Below are positions 27,805 to 37,004 of a stretch of DNA of 64,000 nucleotides, piece after piece. The notes below the pieces were generated by a model. The model was given only the letters and a program-made list of their open reading frames with translations. It was not told the DNA's origin and made no database searches. Position numbers and translations under genes: made by a program. Every line of letters starts with the position of its first letter. Positions within the stretch are counted from its first letter, which is position 1. This DNA is from Neisseria sp. Marseille-Q5346. Lineage in GTDB: Bacteria; Pseudomonadota; Gammaproteobacteria; Burkholderiales; Neisseriaceae. The stretch lies in contig NZ_OX336253.1 of assembly GCF_946902045.1 (NCBI RefSeq), forward strand, positions 620,001 through 684,000, given 5' to 3'.

Positions 27805-29777
27805 ATAATAAATTACTGTCTTACTACAACAAAGAGCTAACTTTTCTAAAGGAAATGGGTAAAGAGTTTGCAGCCCAATATCCTAAGATAGCCTCAAGAT
27901 TAGCTTTAGATACAACTGATATTCCTGACCCCTATGTTGAAAGACTCTTGGAAGGGGTAAGTTTTCTTACTGCACGCACCCAACTTAAACTGGATGCGGA
28001 GTATCCTCGTTTTGTCCAAAGAATCTTAGAAGTTGTTTATCCTGACTTCATCAATCAAAAACCGGCTGCAGCTATTGTCAATCTAGAGCCTACTAATCAA
28101 TATAACGCTGATGTGATCAATCTACTGGAACGAGGCAAAATATTAAGGTCTCTGCCTATTGATGAATTTAGAGTAAGTTGTCCATTTTCTGTAACTAAAA
28201 CTACTGAAATTCTGCCACTTCGTATTGAAAAAGCCAAATACACTGACTCAATAGGTTATTTGCCAAACACACTCCCTGCACTCAAACAATCCTCTGGTAA
28301 GAAAGTACAATCTGCCTTGCGTTTGGATTTTTCATTGAGCGTACCAGGTGCATGTTCAGAGATGTTGCCAGATGAATTATCTATATTTTTGGGTACAGAG
28401 CTTTCCAAATCATCTTCATTGCTGTTTCTATTGGCTTCTGAATGCGTGGGTGTTGTCTGCCACAGTTACGAAAATCCAAAACAATGGTATTACCCATTAC
28501 CTACTACACCAGAACATCGTGGTTTTCGAGAAGATGAAGCCTTATCATTTAATTTAGATAAATCGGTGAGTGCATTCCGAATTATGCAGGAGTATTCACG
28601 CCTACCGGAAAAGTTTCTATTTATTTCTCAAAAAAATATTAAACAAGCCATCCAACAAGCCGAGAAAAAAGGACACTTGCCTAAAGTACCCGAACATTTA
28701 GAGGAAATTGTAAACGATAAGGGAGTCAATAAAAAAATTATTACTTATCGTAAACGCTATTTTAGTCTTTCATTTTTATTCAGTAATAAAATACCTGAAT
28801 TAACTGAGCTGATCGGTGTAGATGATTTTTCTGTAAATGCCGTACCAGTCGTCAACTTATTCAGAAAAAAAAGCTCACGCTTTCCGGTAAATATTCAAGA
28901 TCAGGAGCATCATGTCGTTATCGACCGTACCCAGCCCCTAAATTATGAAGTCTACGCTATCGAGCAAGTAAAAGGCTTTGATACCAACAACCTTCAAACC
29001 GTAGTATTTTCACCGATGTACAAAGCACCGGATATAGGACTCTTTCCAGAAGCCCAAACTCAGCATGCTTATTTTTCTGCTCGTCGTGCTGATAGAGTAC
29101 CATCCGAAAACTCAGCTAAAAATGGTTTTCGCTCTTCCTATTTAGGTAGTGAGGTATTTTTATCTCTTGCTAATAATCAGAATTACACCTTTAATTCAAA
29201 CGTACAGCACCTTTCTGTCGATGCTTGGTGTACAAGCAGAGATTTGCCTCTAATCATGCCTCGAGACGGAGAATCTGACTTTCTTATTGAGGGATTTTTG
29301 CCAGTCAAATCAATTAAACTGATTTCTAAATTAACAAGGCCTCAAGAAGCAGTAAGTGAAGATAGGACTCTTTGGTCATTTTTAAATCAATTGAGTTTAA
29401 ATTACCTGTCTCTTTTGAATACTGATAAAGAAGATTCACCTATTGCTTTGAAAGAACTTTTAACGGTATTTGTTTCTTCTGAAAGCGATTTACTGAAAAA
29501 ACAAATTGAATCAATTACACAAGTTGAAACCTCAATTATTAACAAAGTAGTCCGTCATTATGGAGTTGCAGCTCCTATCAGAGGAATCAACATTACCGTT
29601 ACACTGGATGAAGCTCAATTGGGCGGCGTTCATCCTTTCCTATTTGGATCTGTTTTAAACCATTATTTCCGACGTTTGGTGTCTATTAACTCATTTGTAC
29701 AACTGCGAATTGACACGCTCCAGCAAGGTCATATTGCTACTTGGCCGTCTGAAATTGGGGAGAGAATGATTATATGA
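27801..29777 (+). CDS. tssF: T6SS baseplate protein TssF
   Basis: The 658-aa TssF starts MNNKLLSYYNKELTFLKEMGKEFA, continues with FAAQYPKIASRL and DPYVERLLEGVSFLTAR, and is a full-length member. The start codon is TTG, overlapping the tssE stop by 4 nt; no ATG upstream fits the conserved N-terminus. TssF and TssG form the wedge scaffold with TssE and TssK. The C-terminus has GIEINVTLDE-like 'GINITVTLDEAQLGG' and 'FLFGSVLNHYF', conserved in the family. The stop overlaps the tssG start as ATGA. Confidence 0.93.
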   Translation: MNNKLLSYYNKELTFLKEMGKEFAAQYPKIASRLALDTTDIPDPYVERLLEGVSFLTARTQLKLDAEYPRFVQRILEVVYPDFINQKPAAAIVNLEPTNQYNADVINLLERGKILRSLPIDEFRVSCPFSVTKTTEILPLRIEKAKYTDSIGYLPNTLPALKQSSGKKVQSALRLDFSLSVPGACSEMLPDELSIFLGTELSKSSSLLFLLASECVGVVCHSYENPKQWYYPLPTTPEHRGFREDEALSFNLDKSVSAFRIMQEYSRLPEKFLFISQKNIKQAIQQAEKKGHLPKVPEHLEEIVNDKGVNKKIITYRKRYFSLSFLFSNKIPELTELIGVDDFSVNAVPVVNLFRKKSSRFPVNIQDQEHHVVIDRTQPLNYEVYAIEQVKGFDTNNLQTVVFSPMYKAPDIGLFPEAQTQHAYFSARRADRVPSENSAKNGFRSSYLGSEVFLSLANNQNYTFNSNVQHLSVDAWCTSRDLPLIMPRDGESDFLIEGFLPVKSIKLISKLTRPQEAVSEDRTLWSFLNQLSLNYLSLLNTDKEDSPIALKELLTVFVSSESDLLKKQIESITQVETSIINKVVRHYGVAAPIRGINITVTLDEAQLGGVHPFLFGSVLNHYFRRLVSINSFVQLRIDTLQQGHIATWPSEIGERMII

Positions 29778-30814
29778 GTCCAGTCAACCCTAAAACAGAT
29801 TTTGGTGACTCATTAGACAATGCTTGGGATGAAAAACTTACAGTCTTTTTAAATAAAGTTTCCTCTCAACCGTATAAGTATGATTATTTTTCGCTCTTGC
29901 GCCAGCTTGAGTCTGTTAAATTTATTACTGGTGGGCAAATATTAGGCAAAGCTATTAGTCCAAAAATGGAGAAAATAAGGATCCGCCAAAATCCTTCGCT
30001 TACTTTTGCCCCACGCAATCTCCAATCGGTAACCTTATCACCTCATTATGTAGAAATTTCCATTAATGGATTTGGTCTGTTTGGCCCATCTGGCCCACTA
30101 CCGCTACATTTAACCGAGTATGCTTATGAACGCCAACATCAACACGGTGACCGGGCATGGACAGGTTTTGCAAACATGTTGCAACACCGCCTGGCTATCT
30201 TATTCTATCGGGCATGGGCCAATGCCCAAAGCATTACATCTTTAGATAAAAATGCTGAAGACCGCTTCGGAAAATATATTGCCAGTTTTAATGGCCTTAA
30301 TATTCCGACCACACATAACAAAGGTTTAATTCACGAATTTGCTAAACGTTATTTTTCCGGTCTATTAATAAAACAAAGCCGATCTGCAGTCAACCTGCAA
30401 CAACTGCTCACTCGCTATTTCCAAGTTCCCGTTAACATTCAAACTAACGTAGGGTACTGGGTTGAAGTCGAAGAAGAGAAAACGCAAATTGGGATTATGG
30501 ACAACTACACACTTGGGGACGGTTTACTACTAGGTGACAAACTCTATGATATGCAAAGTAAATTCCGGATTATTATTGGCCCCCTTACTCTACCAGCCTA
30601 CCAATCATTCTTTAAAGACAGTATTAATGCAGCCCGTTTACGCGAATGGGTTCGTTTATTTGCCGCAGAAGAATATGAATGGGACATCCAACCTATTCTG
30701 ATGCAAAAAGAAGTTCCACTGATGGATTTAGGAGGAAACACTCAACTCGGCTTATCAACTTGGCTGGGAAATGTTTCCCGAGATGCAGAAGACTTGATTG
30801 TCAGTAATCATTAA
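29774..30814 (+). CDS. tssG: T6SS baseplate protein TssG
   Basis: The 346-aa TssG has the conserved FFSLLRQLE-type start (YDYFSLLRQLESV), IRIRQNPSLTFAPRNL, NGFGLFGPSGPLPLHLTEYAYER and FLDIFYHRL-type 'MLQHRLAILFYRAW'. It interlocks with TssF in the baseplate. ATGA overlap with tssF. An uptake sequence (TTCAGACGGCC, about 30822) lies in the 84-bp gap before clpV. Confidence 0.93.
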   Translation: MSPVNPKTDFGDSLDNAWDEKLTVFLNKVSSQPYKYDYFSLLRQLESVKFITGGQILGKAISPKMEKIRIRQNPSLTFAPRNLQSVTLSPHYVEISINGFGLFGPSGPLPLHLTEYAYERQHQHGDRAWTGFANMLQHRLAILFYRAWANAQSITSLDKNAEDRFGKYIASFNGLNIPTTHNKGLIHEFAKRYFSGLLIKQSRSAVNLQQLLTRYFQVPVNIQTNVGYWVEVEEEKTQIGIMDNYTLGDGLLLGDKLYDMQSKFRIIIGPLTLPAYQSFFKDSINAARLREWVRLFAAEEYEWDIQPILMQKEVPLMDLGGNTQLGLSTWLGNVSRDAEDLIVSNH

Positions 30815-30898
30815 TCAGCTTTTCAGACGGCCATCGTCGATAAAAGCTTTAGAAAACTATTTTGGACATATTTGAAATAATTTAATTAAGGACGTCTT

Positions 30899-33550
30899 AT
30901 GTCAAACATCAGCCGCAGCGTATTATTTGGTAAGTTAAATACTACTTTGTATAAAACTTTGGAAAATGCCTATACCTTCTGTCGTCTTCGAGAAAACAGC
31001 TATGTTGAATTAGTACACTGGCTACACTCTCTACTTCAAACTGAAAAAACAGATATCTTCTGCCTGATAAATCAGTTTAACTTAGATGAAACCAAAGTAC
31101 GAAAAGATGTATTGGCTGCCGTAGAAAAACTGCCTGTTGGTGCTACTGCCGTTATTGACTTCTCAGAACATATCCAAACCCTTGTGGAACAAACTTGGAC
31201 ATACAGTTCACTAAAATTTGGTACAGACAAAATCCGTACGGCTCATATTTTCTATACCATGCTGCAAAATAAAACTTTGCAGGGTATTTTGGCCAATATT
31301 TCATCTGAATTCCTGAAAATCAAACCAGAGACATTGGCAAACAATATTATTGCTATTACTGCTAACTCTGAAGAAAATCTTGATGTTACCAAAAATGCCT
31401 TATCTTCAGAGCCTAATGCTACTCACAAAGAAAGTGCCTTAGCTAAATACGGCAGCAATCTTACCGAAAAGGCTAAAAATGGCGAAATAGATCCAATCAC
31501 AGGCCGTGACACTGAAATCAGACAAATGATTGACATCCTAATGCGTCGCCGTCAAAACAACCCGATTCTTACAGGTGAAGCCGGTGTTGGTAAGACTGCT
31601 GTGGTTGAAGCTTTGGCATTACGTTTAGCTGCCGGAGATGTTCCGCCTGGGTTGAAAGACGTTCAATTAATTCTATTGGATATCGGTTTGCTCAAAGCTG
31701 GTGCCAGTGTTAGCGGAGAATTTGAATCACGCCTCAGAGCAGTTATGGATGAAGTAGAATCCAGCCCAACCCCAATCGTGCTATTCATCGATGAAATCCA
31801 TACTTTAATTGGTGCCGGTGGAGCTGCCGGTACTGGTGATGCTGCCAACTTACTCAAACCTGCATTAGCTCGTGGCAAACTTCGTACTATTGGTGCAACC
31901 ACATGGGCAGAATACAAAAAATATTTTGAAAAAGATCCTGCCCTAACTCGTCGCTTCCAAGTTGTACAAGTAGATGAACCCGATGAAGAAAAAGCCATCA
32001 ACATGCTTAGGGCATTGAATGCTTCTCTAGAAAAACACCATAAAGTGATCATTCTTGATGAAGCAATCCAGGCTGCTGTAAAACTTTCTCACCGCTATAT
32101 TCCAGCACGTCAGCTCCCCGATAAAGCTGTAGGCCTGATTGATACTGCCTGCGCACGTGTTGCAGTCAGCCAACATGCTGTACCTGGAAGCATTGAATAT
32201 CTACGCAAGAAGTCAGAAGCATTAAAACTTGAGCAAGCAAATTTAGAACGTGAGAAAAAACTCAGTTTTGATTCTGAAGCTAGAATCACAAATATTGGTA
32301 AAGAATTAACTGAGGTTGAAGGCCGTCTGAAAAAATTAGAAGACAGATGGAAATCTGAAGCAGACTTAGTTGCCGAGCTATTGGCTGTACGTGAACAAAT
32401 CATGCAGGTTGAACAAGAAACAACCGATGAAGAAAATAAACAGTTGCGTACCCGCCAAAAAGAACTGGTTACTAAATTGAAAAAACTGCAAGGCGTCCAA
32501 CCTTTGGTTATGCCGTTAGTAGACAGTCGTACGGTTGCTGACGTTGTAGCAGACTGGACTGGAATTCCTGTCGGAAAAATGATGAAAGACGAGGTTGAGG
32601 CTGTATTACAGCTTGCTGATACCTTAAATAAACGCATCATCGGCCAACGCCACGGTTTGGATGCGATTGCCCGCCGTATTCAAACTTCACGCGCCAATCT
32701 AGATAATCCCAACAAGCCTATTGGTGTTTTCATGCTTGCTGGCCCTTCCGGTGTGGGTAAAACCGAAACTGCACTGGCTCTAGCCGATACATTATATGGT
32801 GGTGAACAAAACGTGATTACCATCAACATGAGTGAATATCAAGAAGCTCATACTGTATCCACTTTGAAAGGAGCTCCTCCAGGTTATGTCGGCTATGGTG
32901 AAGGTGGCGTATTGACTGAAGCTGTACGTCGTAAACCTTACAGTGTTGTCTTACTCGATGAAGTAGAAAAAGCACATCCAGATGTTCATGAAATCTTTTT
33001 CCAAGTATTCGACAAAGGCTGGATGGAAGATGGCGAGGGCCGCTATATCGACTTTAAAAACACCATTATCATTCTTACCACCAACGTTGGTACAGATTTA
33101 ATTATGGATATGTGTGATGATCCCGAAATGTTGCCTACTCCAGAAGGCCTAACTAAAGCCCTGCGTACTCCCCTGCTGAAAACTTTCCCAGCTGCTTTAT
33201 TAGGCCGGATGCAAGTTATTCCTTACTATCCGCTATCCGATGATATGCTCTCAAAAATTGTTGAATTGCAATTAGACCGTATCGTAAAACGCATTAAAGA
33301 TAATCATGGCATCGACCTACACTATACCCCTGAAGTGTTAAAACTAATCACTTCACGTTGTACAGAAGTTGAATCAGGTGGCCGCATGATCGATGCGATT
33401 CTTACCAATACGGTTCTACCACAAATCAGCCAAGAACTACTTACTTGCGCAACACAGGGGAAACAAGTTTTGAGCGTAAATATCGACGCAAGCAATCATG
33501 ACTTCAATTACCAATATAAATATAAACTTAGAAAGAAAAATACTTTATAA
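30899..33550 (+). CDS. clpV: T6SS sheath-recycling AAA+ ATPase ClpV (TssH)
   Basis: The 883-aa Clp/Hsp100 ATPase disassembles contracted TssBC sheaths. The N-terminal domain (1-160) is followed by AAA1 with Walker A GEAGVGKT (about 226) and Walker B VLFIDEIHTLIGAGG, a coiled-coil middle domain (about 415-530), and AAA2 with GPSGVGKTETA (about 615) and VVLLDEVEKAHPDV. The pore loop GEFESRLR region and the arginine-finger segments are intact. Like other ClpV proteins it is distinguished from ClpB by its N-domain and context. It ends 135 bp before tssJ, with a hairpin between. Confidence 0.95.
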   Translation: MSNISRSVLFGKLNTTLYKTLENAYTFCRLRENSYVELVHWLHSLLQTEKTDIFCLINQFNLDETKVRKDVLAAVEKLPVGATAVIDFSEHIQTLVEQTWTYSSLKFGTDKIRTAHIFYTMLQNKTLQGILANISSEFLKIKPETLANNIIAITANSEENLDVTKNALSSEPNATHKESALAKYGSNLTEKAKNGEIDPITGRDTEIRQMIDILMRRRQNNPILTGEAGVGKTAVVEALALRLAAGDVPPGLKDVQLILLDIGLLKAGASVSGEFESRLRAVMDEVESSPTPIVLFIDEIHTLIGAGGAAGTGDAANLLKPALARGKLRTIGATTWAEYKKYFEKDPALTRRFQVVQVDEPDEEKAINMLRALNASLEKHHKVIILDEAIQAAVKLSHRYIPARQLPDKAVGLIDTACARVAVSQHAVPGSIEYLRKKSEALKLEQANLEREKKLSFDSEARITNIGKELTEVEGRLKKLEDRWKSEADLVAELLAVREQIMQVEQETTDEENKQLRTRQKELVTKLKKLQGVQPLVMPLVDSRTVADVVADWTGIPVGKMMKDEVEAVLQLADTLNKRIIGQRHGLDAIARRIQTSRANLDNPNKPIGVFMLAGPSGVGKTETALALADTLYGGEQNVITINMSEYQEAHTVSTLKGAPPGYVGYGEGGVLTEAVRRKPYSVVLLDEVEKAHPDVHEIFFQVFDKGWMEDGEGRYIDFKNTIIILTTNVGTDLIMDMCDDPEMLPTPEGLTKALRTPLLKTFPAALLGRMQVIPYYPLSDDMLSKIVELQLDRIVKRIKDNHGIDLHYTPEVLKLITSRCTEVESGGRMIDAILTNTVLPQISQELLTCATQGKQVLSVNIDASNHDFNYQYKYKLRKKNTL

Positions 33551-33583
33551 TTCTAAGTAAAATAAGAAATCTTAGTATTTCGA

Positions 33584-33627
33584 TCGACAGTCATAGACCA
33601 ACTAGTTCCTAAAGTCTAGGCTGTCGA
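33584..33627 (+). promoter_or_regulatory. imperfect hairpin between clpV and tssJ
   Basis: TCGACAGTCATAGAC faces GTCTAGGCTGTCGA across 15 nt, with a short AT-rich run after it. It may attenuate transcription into tssJ-tssM; no clear U-tract, so the role is uncertain. Confidence 0.4.
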
Positions 33628-33685
33628 TTAATTTAAAATTTCTATCATTAAATACAATCACTATTGATGTACCTAGGTAACCAAA

Positions 33686-34309
33686 ATGCATGGAAAACTG
33701 ATAAAATATATATCATTTGCAATGATATCTTTGATGGTAAGCGCATGCGCATCCAACCATAAACCACCAAAAGAATCTGACGAAAGTGGAGAAAAAATTG
33801 ATGTACAAATCATAGTTTCTCCCGATGTCAATCCAAATTTAGTTGATCAACCTTCCCCCATAAGATTGGATTTATATCAACTGTCATCTGATGGTGAATT
33901 TAAAAAAGCAAACTATTTTGATCTTACTAATAATGCTAAAGAAACTTTAGGAGACAAATTAATTCAACAAAACCAATTCATGTTACACCCTGATACGGTT
34001 TCTGTATTACCTATCAAGATGGATTCTCATCTGAAATACCTAGGTGTTGTTGCCAGTTATCGTGATTTGGATAATAGTCAATGGAGATTAATTTTATTAA
34101 AACAAAAACAACGATGGTATCAGTTTGGGAAACACTATTTCTACGTGAATATTGGGAAAAATGAATTATATCAATTATCGAAATCAGAGATGCAAGAAAT
34201 GCTAAAAGAATATAAAGAGCGCCATCCTGATGATCCGATTATCAAAGAAAATGGGAAAACTCGTAAGAATAATAGTGATCTGAGCAAAGGCATTTTCCGC
34301 GAGGAATAA
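33686..34309 (+). CDS. tssJ: T6SS outer-membrane lipoprotein TssJ
   Basis: The 207-aa protein has a lipoprotein signal peptide with lipobox LMVSAC and Cys21 as the acylated residue. The mature part contains the TssJ transthyretin-like fold cues: DVNPNLVDQPSPIRLDLYQL, ADYFDL-like 'ANYFDLTNN' and VVASYRDLDNSQWR. TssJ anchors TssM at the outer membrane. It has a charged C-terminal extension of about 35 residues (KERHPDDPIIKENGKTRKN). The start is the first ATG after the hairpin region. Confidence 0.9.
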   Translation: MHGKLIKYISFAMISLMVSACASNHKPPKESDESGEKIDVQIIVSPDVNPNLVDQPSPIRLDLYQLSSDGEFKKANYFDLTNNAKETLGDKLIQQNQFMLHPDTVSVLPIKMDSHLKYLGVVASYRDLDNSQWRLILLKQKQRWYQFGKHYFYVNIGKNELYQLSKSEMQEMLKEYKERHPDDPIIKENGKTRKNNSDLSKGIFREE

Positions 34310-34342
34310 ATACTTATATATAAATAATTTGAGGTTGAATAC

Positions 34343-35686
34343 ATGGCAATTGAAGCAAAAGTAGTTTGGTCAGAAGGAATCTTTATTACTCCTCAGCATT
34401 TCCAGCAATTTGAACGTTATCTTGAGTCTGGATTACGTCAACTAGCTGTTTCTAAAGAAGGTTATTTTTGGGGATTTTCATCTTTAGTACTGGATTCAGA
34501 CGGCCTCAAACATGGTGTTCTCGGTATTCGTGAAGCAGAAGGTATTTTTCCTGATGGTTCTATATTTGTGTTTTCCCAAAAACAACTTGAAAATTTAAGC
34601 TTGAAAGTACCTGCAAACATAAAAGACACCAAAGTTTGCTTAGCCATTACTCTGCCATCGTCTGTTAATAATGAGATTGATTTTCTAAATCAAAATTCTG
34701 CTCACTCTTACCGATATAAAGCATTTGAGAAAACCCTTGCAGATACAACAAACTCCGAATTAGACGGTCGCCAAATTACACTAGCAGATCTTAATCCCAC
34801 ATTGATTTTAGAAAATGATTTAACTAGCAATCAAACTGTCCTTCCTATTGCAGTTATCCGATCCAGTTCAGCAGACTTTGAAATCATTCTAGACGAATCA
34901 TATATTCCACCTTCCCTAGGAAGCCAAAAGCAACAACACCTAAAAGCTTACATTTCGGAAATATATGGCTTATTAATGCAAAAAAGCAATAGTCTAGCTA
35001 ACGCTGTAAACGATCCGAATACCGGAGGTTCTGTTGAAGTAATGGACTTTATGATGCTTCAGACCATCAATCGGTATCTGGCTTATTTGCATCATGAAAA
35101 TGAAGGTGCTCGCCAAACTCATCCAGAACAATTATTTGTCAACTTATCAAAATTATGTGCTGATTTAATGACTTTCCTTCCTTCACGTAAGGTAGGGGAT
35201 ATTCCTATTTATGAACACAATGATCTAGCATCATGTTTTGGTAAATTATTTTTTAACTTGCGCAAATCACTGTCTATTGTTCTTGAACAAAGAGCAATTA
35301 GAATTCCACTAGATTTGCGCGATGAAGCAACTCGAGTTGCTCAAACTCCTGATCAAAGCTTACTGGATAAAGCTTCATTTGTCCTAGCCATCAAGGCTGA
35401 TATGCCTAACGAAGCCTTACGCCAAAAAATTCCAAGTGTAGTAAAAATAGGTACTGTAGAAAAAGTTAAGGAATTGGTTGCTTACCATTTACCTGGAATT
35501 AAAGTTCATGCGTTATCCGTGGCACCAAGAGAATTACCATACCATAGTGGTTATGTTTATTTTGAATTAGATAAAAAACATGAATTATGGGATATGTTTG
35601 ATACTTCCTCAGGTATGGCTTTCCATTTGGCTGGTAATTTCCCTAATTTAGATGTTGAGTTTTGGGCGATTAAGTCTTTAAGTTAA
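34343..35686 (+). CDS. tssK: T6SS baseplate-membrane connector TssK
   Basis: The 447-aa TssK has the family start KVVWSEGIFITPQHFQQFERY, followed by the shoulder region and the helical and C-terminal head domains (GYVYFELDKKHELWDMF, FHLAGNFPNLDVEFWAI). It trimerises and links the TssEFG wedge to TssL/TssM. It contains an internal uptake sequence (TTCAGACGGCC, about 34497). Spacing to tssJ (33 bp) and tssL (25 bp) shows one operon. Confidence 0.95.
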   Translation: MAIEAKVVWSEGIFITPQHFQQFERYLESGLRQLAVSKEGYFWGFSSLVLDSDGLKHGVLGIREAEGIFPDGSIFVFSQKQLENLSLKVPANIKDTKVCLAITLPSSVNNEIDFLNQNSAHSYRYKAFEKTLADTTNSELDGRQITLADLNPTLILENDLTSNQTVLPIAVIRSSSADFEIILDESYIPPSLGSQKQQHLKAYISEIYGLLMQKSNSLANAVNDPNTGGSVEVMDFMMLQTINRYLAYLHHENEGARQTHPEQLFVNLSKLCADLMTFLPSRKVGDIPIYEHNDLASCFGKLFFNLRKSLSIVLEQRAIRIPLDLRDEATRVAQTPDQSLLDKASFVLAIKADMPNEALRQKIPSVVKIGTVEKVKELVAYHLPGIKVHALSVAPRELPYHSGYVYFELDKKHELWDMFDTSSGMAFHLAGNFPNLDVEFWAIKSLS

Positions 35687-35710
35687 TTTGATTTAATTTG
35701 GAATTTCATT

Positions 35711-36973
35711 ATGAATAACCAGAATAATACTGTAAACAACGCAGTAAATGTTTATAACCCTTTAATTGAAGCTGCTAAACCTGTTTTTATCTTAGCTAAC
35801 TCTATGCAGCAAACTACTAGTCAATTGTCTACTGACAGCCTAATTAATAAATTCTCTCTCTTAATTAATAATTTTGAAGAGAATGCTGAAAAAAATGGAG
35901 CTAAATATGATGCTATTCAGGCTGCAAAATACTGTCTTTGTACATTTGTAGATGAATTAGCAGTCCGTGCTGGCTGGGCTGATGAAACTTGGTCAAAAAA
36001 TAGCTTATTAGTATCTTTTTATGATGAAACTTGGGGTGGAGAACGTTTTTTTGAAATCATTCAAAATTTGAAACAAGATTCTGATAAAAATATTGATTTA
36101 ATAGAGTTTATGTATTTATGCCTGCAATTTGGTTACAAAGGTAAGTACCAGGTTCTAAACAATGGGGAATTTGAGATCGATAAAATTAAAAGAGACTTAC
36201 TTGCCTTAATTCACAGTAAACGACCTGACCAAACTGTTAATCTTTTTAAACATAACCCGATTATTACAAATAATATTCAAAGGAAACGCAGACTTGCTAT
36301 TCCTTTATGGGTAGTTGGCGTATTAGGAGCTGTTGCATTAGGTGTAGGCTATTTTACAATGCAATGGTCATTAGGGGATAAATTCAATACAGCTAGCATA
36401 AAAGTAAACAGCCTCAAACTTCCTTCGGCAATCACCAAGCAACAGGATGCACAAAATACAGTCCGACTACGGCCTTTGTTGGAAAATGAGATTGCTAGGA
36501 AATTAGTATCTGTAGAAGATTCTCAAGACAGAAGTACTGTTACTATTTTAGGTGATGGCTTATTTGAATCCGGCTCTGCGCAAATCCAAGACCAATATTA
36601 TCCTGTTTTAGCTGCAGTTAGTCAGGCCTTAGATAGTGTAGAAGGACAAATTATTGTTACGGGATACACTGATAATCAGCCAATTCAGAGTTTGAATTTT
36701 CCATCTAATTGGCATTTATCACAGGCTCGGGCAGATGCAGTAAAAGAAATTTTATTGAATTACGTTAAAAATGGCGGAACACGCATCCGTTCTGAAGGAC
36801 GAGGCTCGACCGATCCTGTCGCACCAAACGATACTTTGGAAAACAGAGCTAAAAACCGAAGAGTTGAAATTACATTATTTACTACAGGAACTGGACCCAA
36901 ACTAGGTAGTTCAGTTGAAATAAAAAACGATACCTCCAATTCTCAACCAAACGGTAGTGTAAGCACACAATAA
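35711..36973 (+). CDS. tssL: T6SS membrane protein TssL with C-terminal OmpA-like domain
   Basis: The 420-aa protein combines the cytoplasmic DotU-type domain (about 10-185, with AAKYCLCTFVDELA and SLLVSFYDETWGGERFF), one transmembrane helix (about 195-218) and a periplasmic OmpA/MotB domain (about 265-400) with VTGYTDNQPI, LSQARADAVKEIL and SEGRGSTDPVAPN...NRRVEITL. The OmpA part should bind peptidoglycan, making it an 'extended' TssL that does not need TagL. The last 20 residues are Ser/Asn-rich. Confidence 0.93.
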   Translation: MNNQNNTVNNAVNVYNPLIEAAKPVFILANSMQQTTSQLSTDSLINKFSLLINNFEENAEKNGAKYDAIQAAKYCLCTFVDELAVRAGWADETWSKNSLLVSFYDETWGGERFFEIIQNLKQDSDKNIDLIEFMYLCLQFGYKGKYQVLNNGEFEIDKIKRDLLALIHSKRPDQTVNLFKHNPIITNNIQRKRRLAIPLWVVGVLGAVALGVGYFTMQWSLGDKFNTASIKVNSLKLPSAITKQQDAQNTVRLRPLLENEIARKLVSVEDSQDRSTVTILGDGLFESGSAQIQDQYYPVLAAVSQALDSVEGQIIVTGYTDNQPIQSLNFPSNWHLSQARADAVKEILLNYVKNGGTRIRSEGRGSTDPVAPNDTLENRAKNRRVEITLFTTGTGPKLGSSVEIKNDTSNSQPNGSVSTQ

Positions 36974-37004
36974 TCTATTTTAGATTGATACGGAAAAAAT
37001 AGAC

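Noticed and set aside
36560..36890. Separate OmpA-family gene downstream of tssL
   Set aside because: The OmpA domain is in the same uninterrupted frame as the DotU domain; it is one extended TssL.
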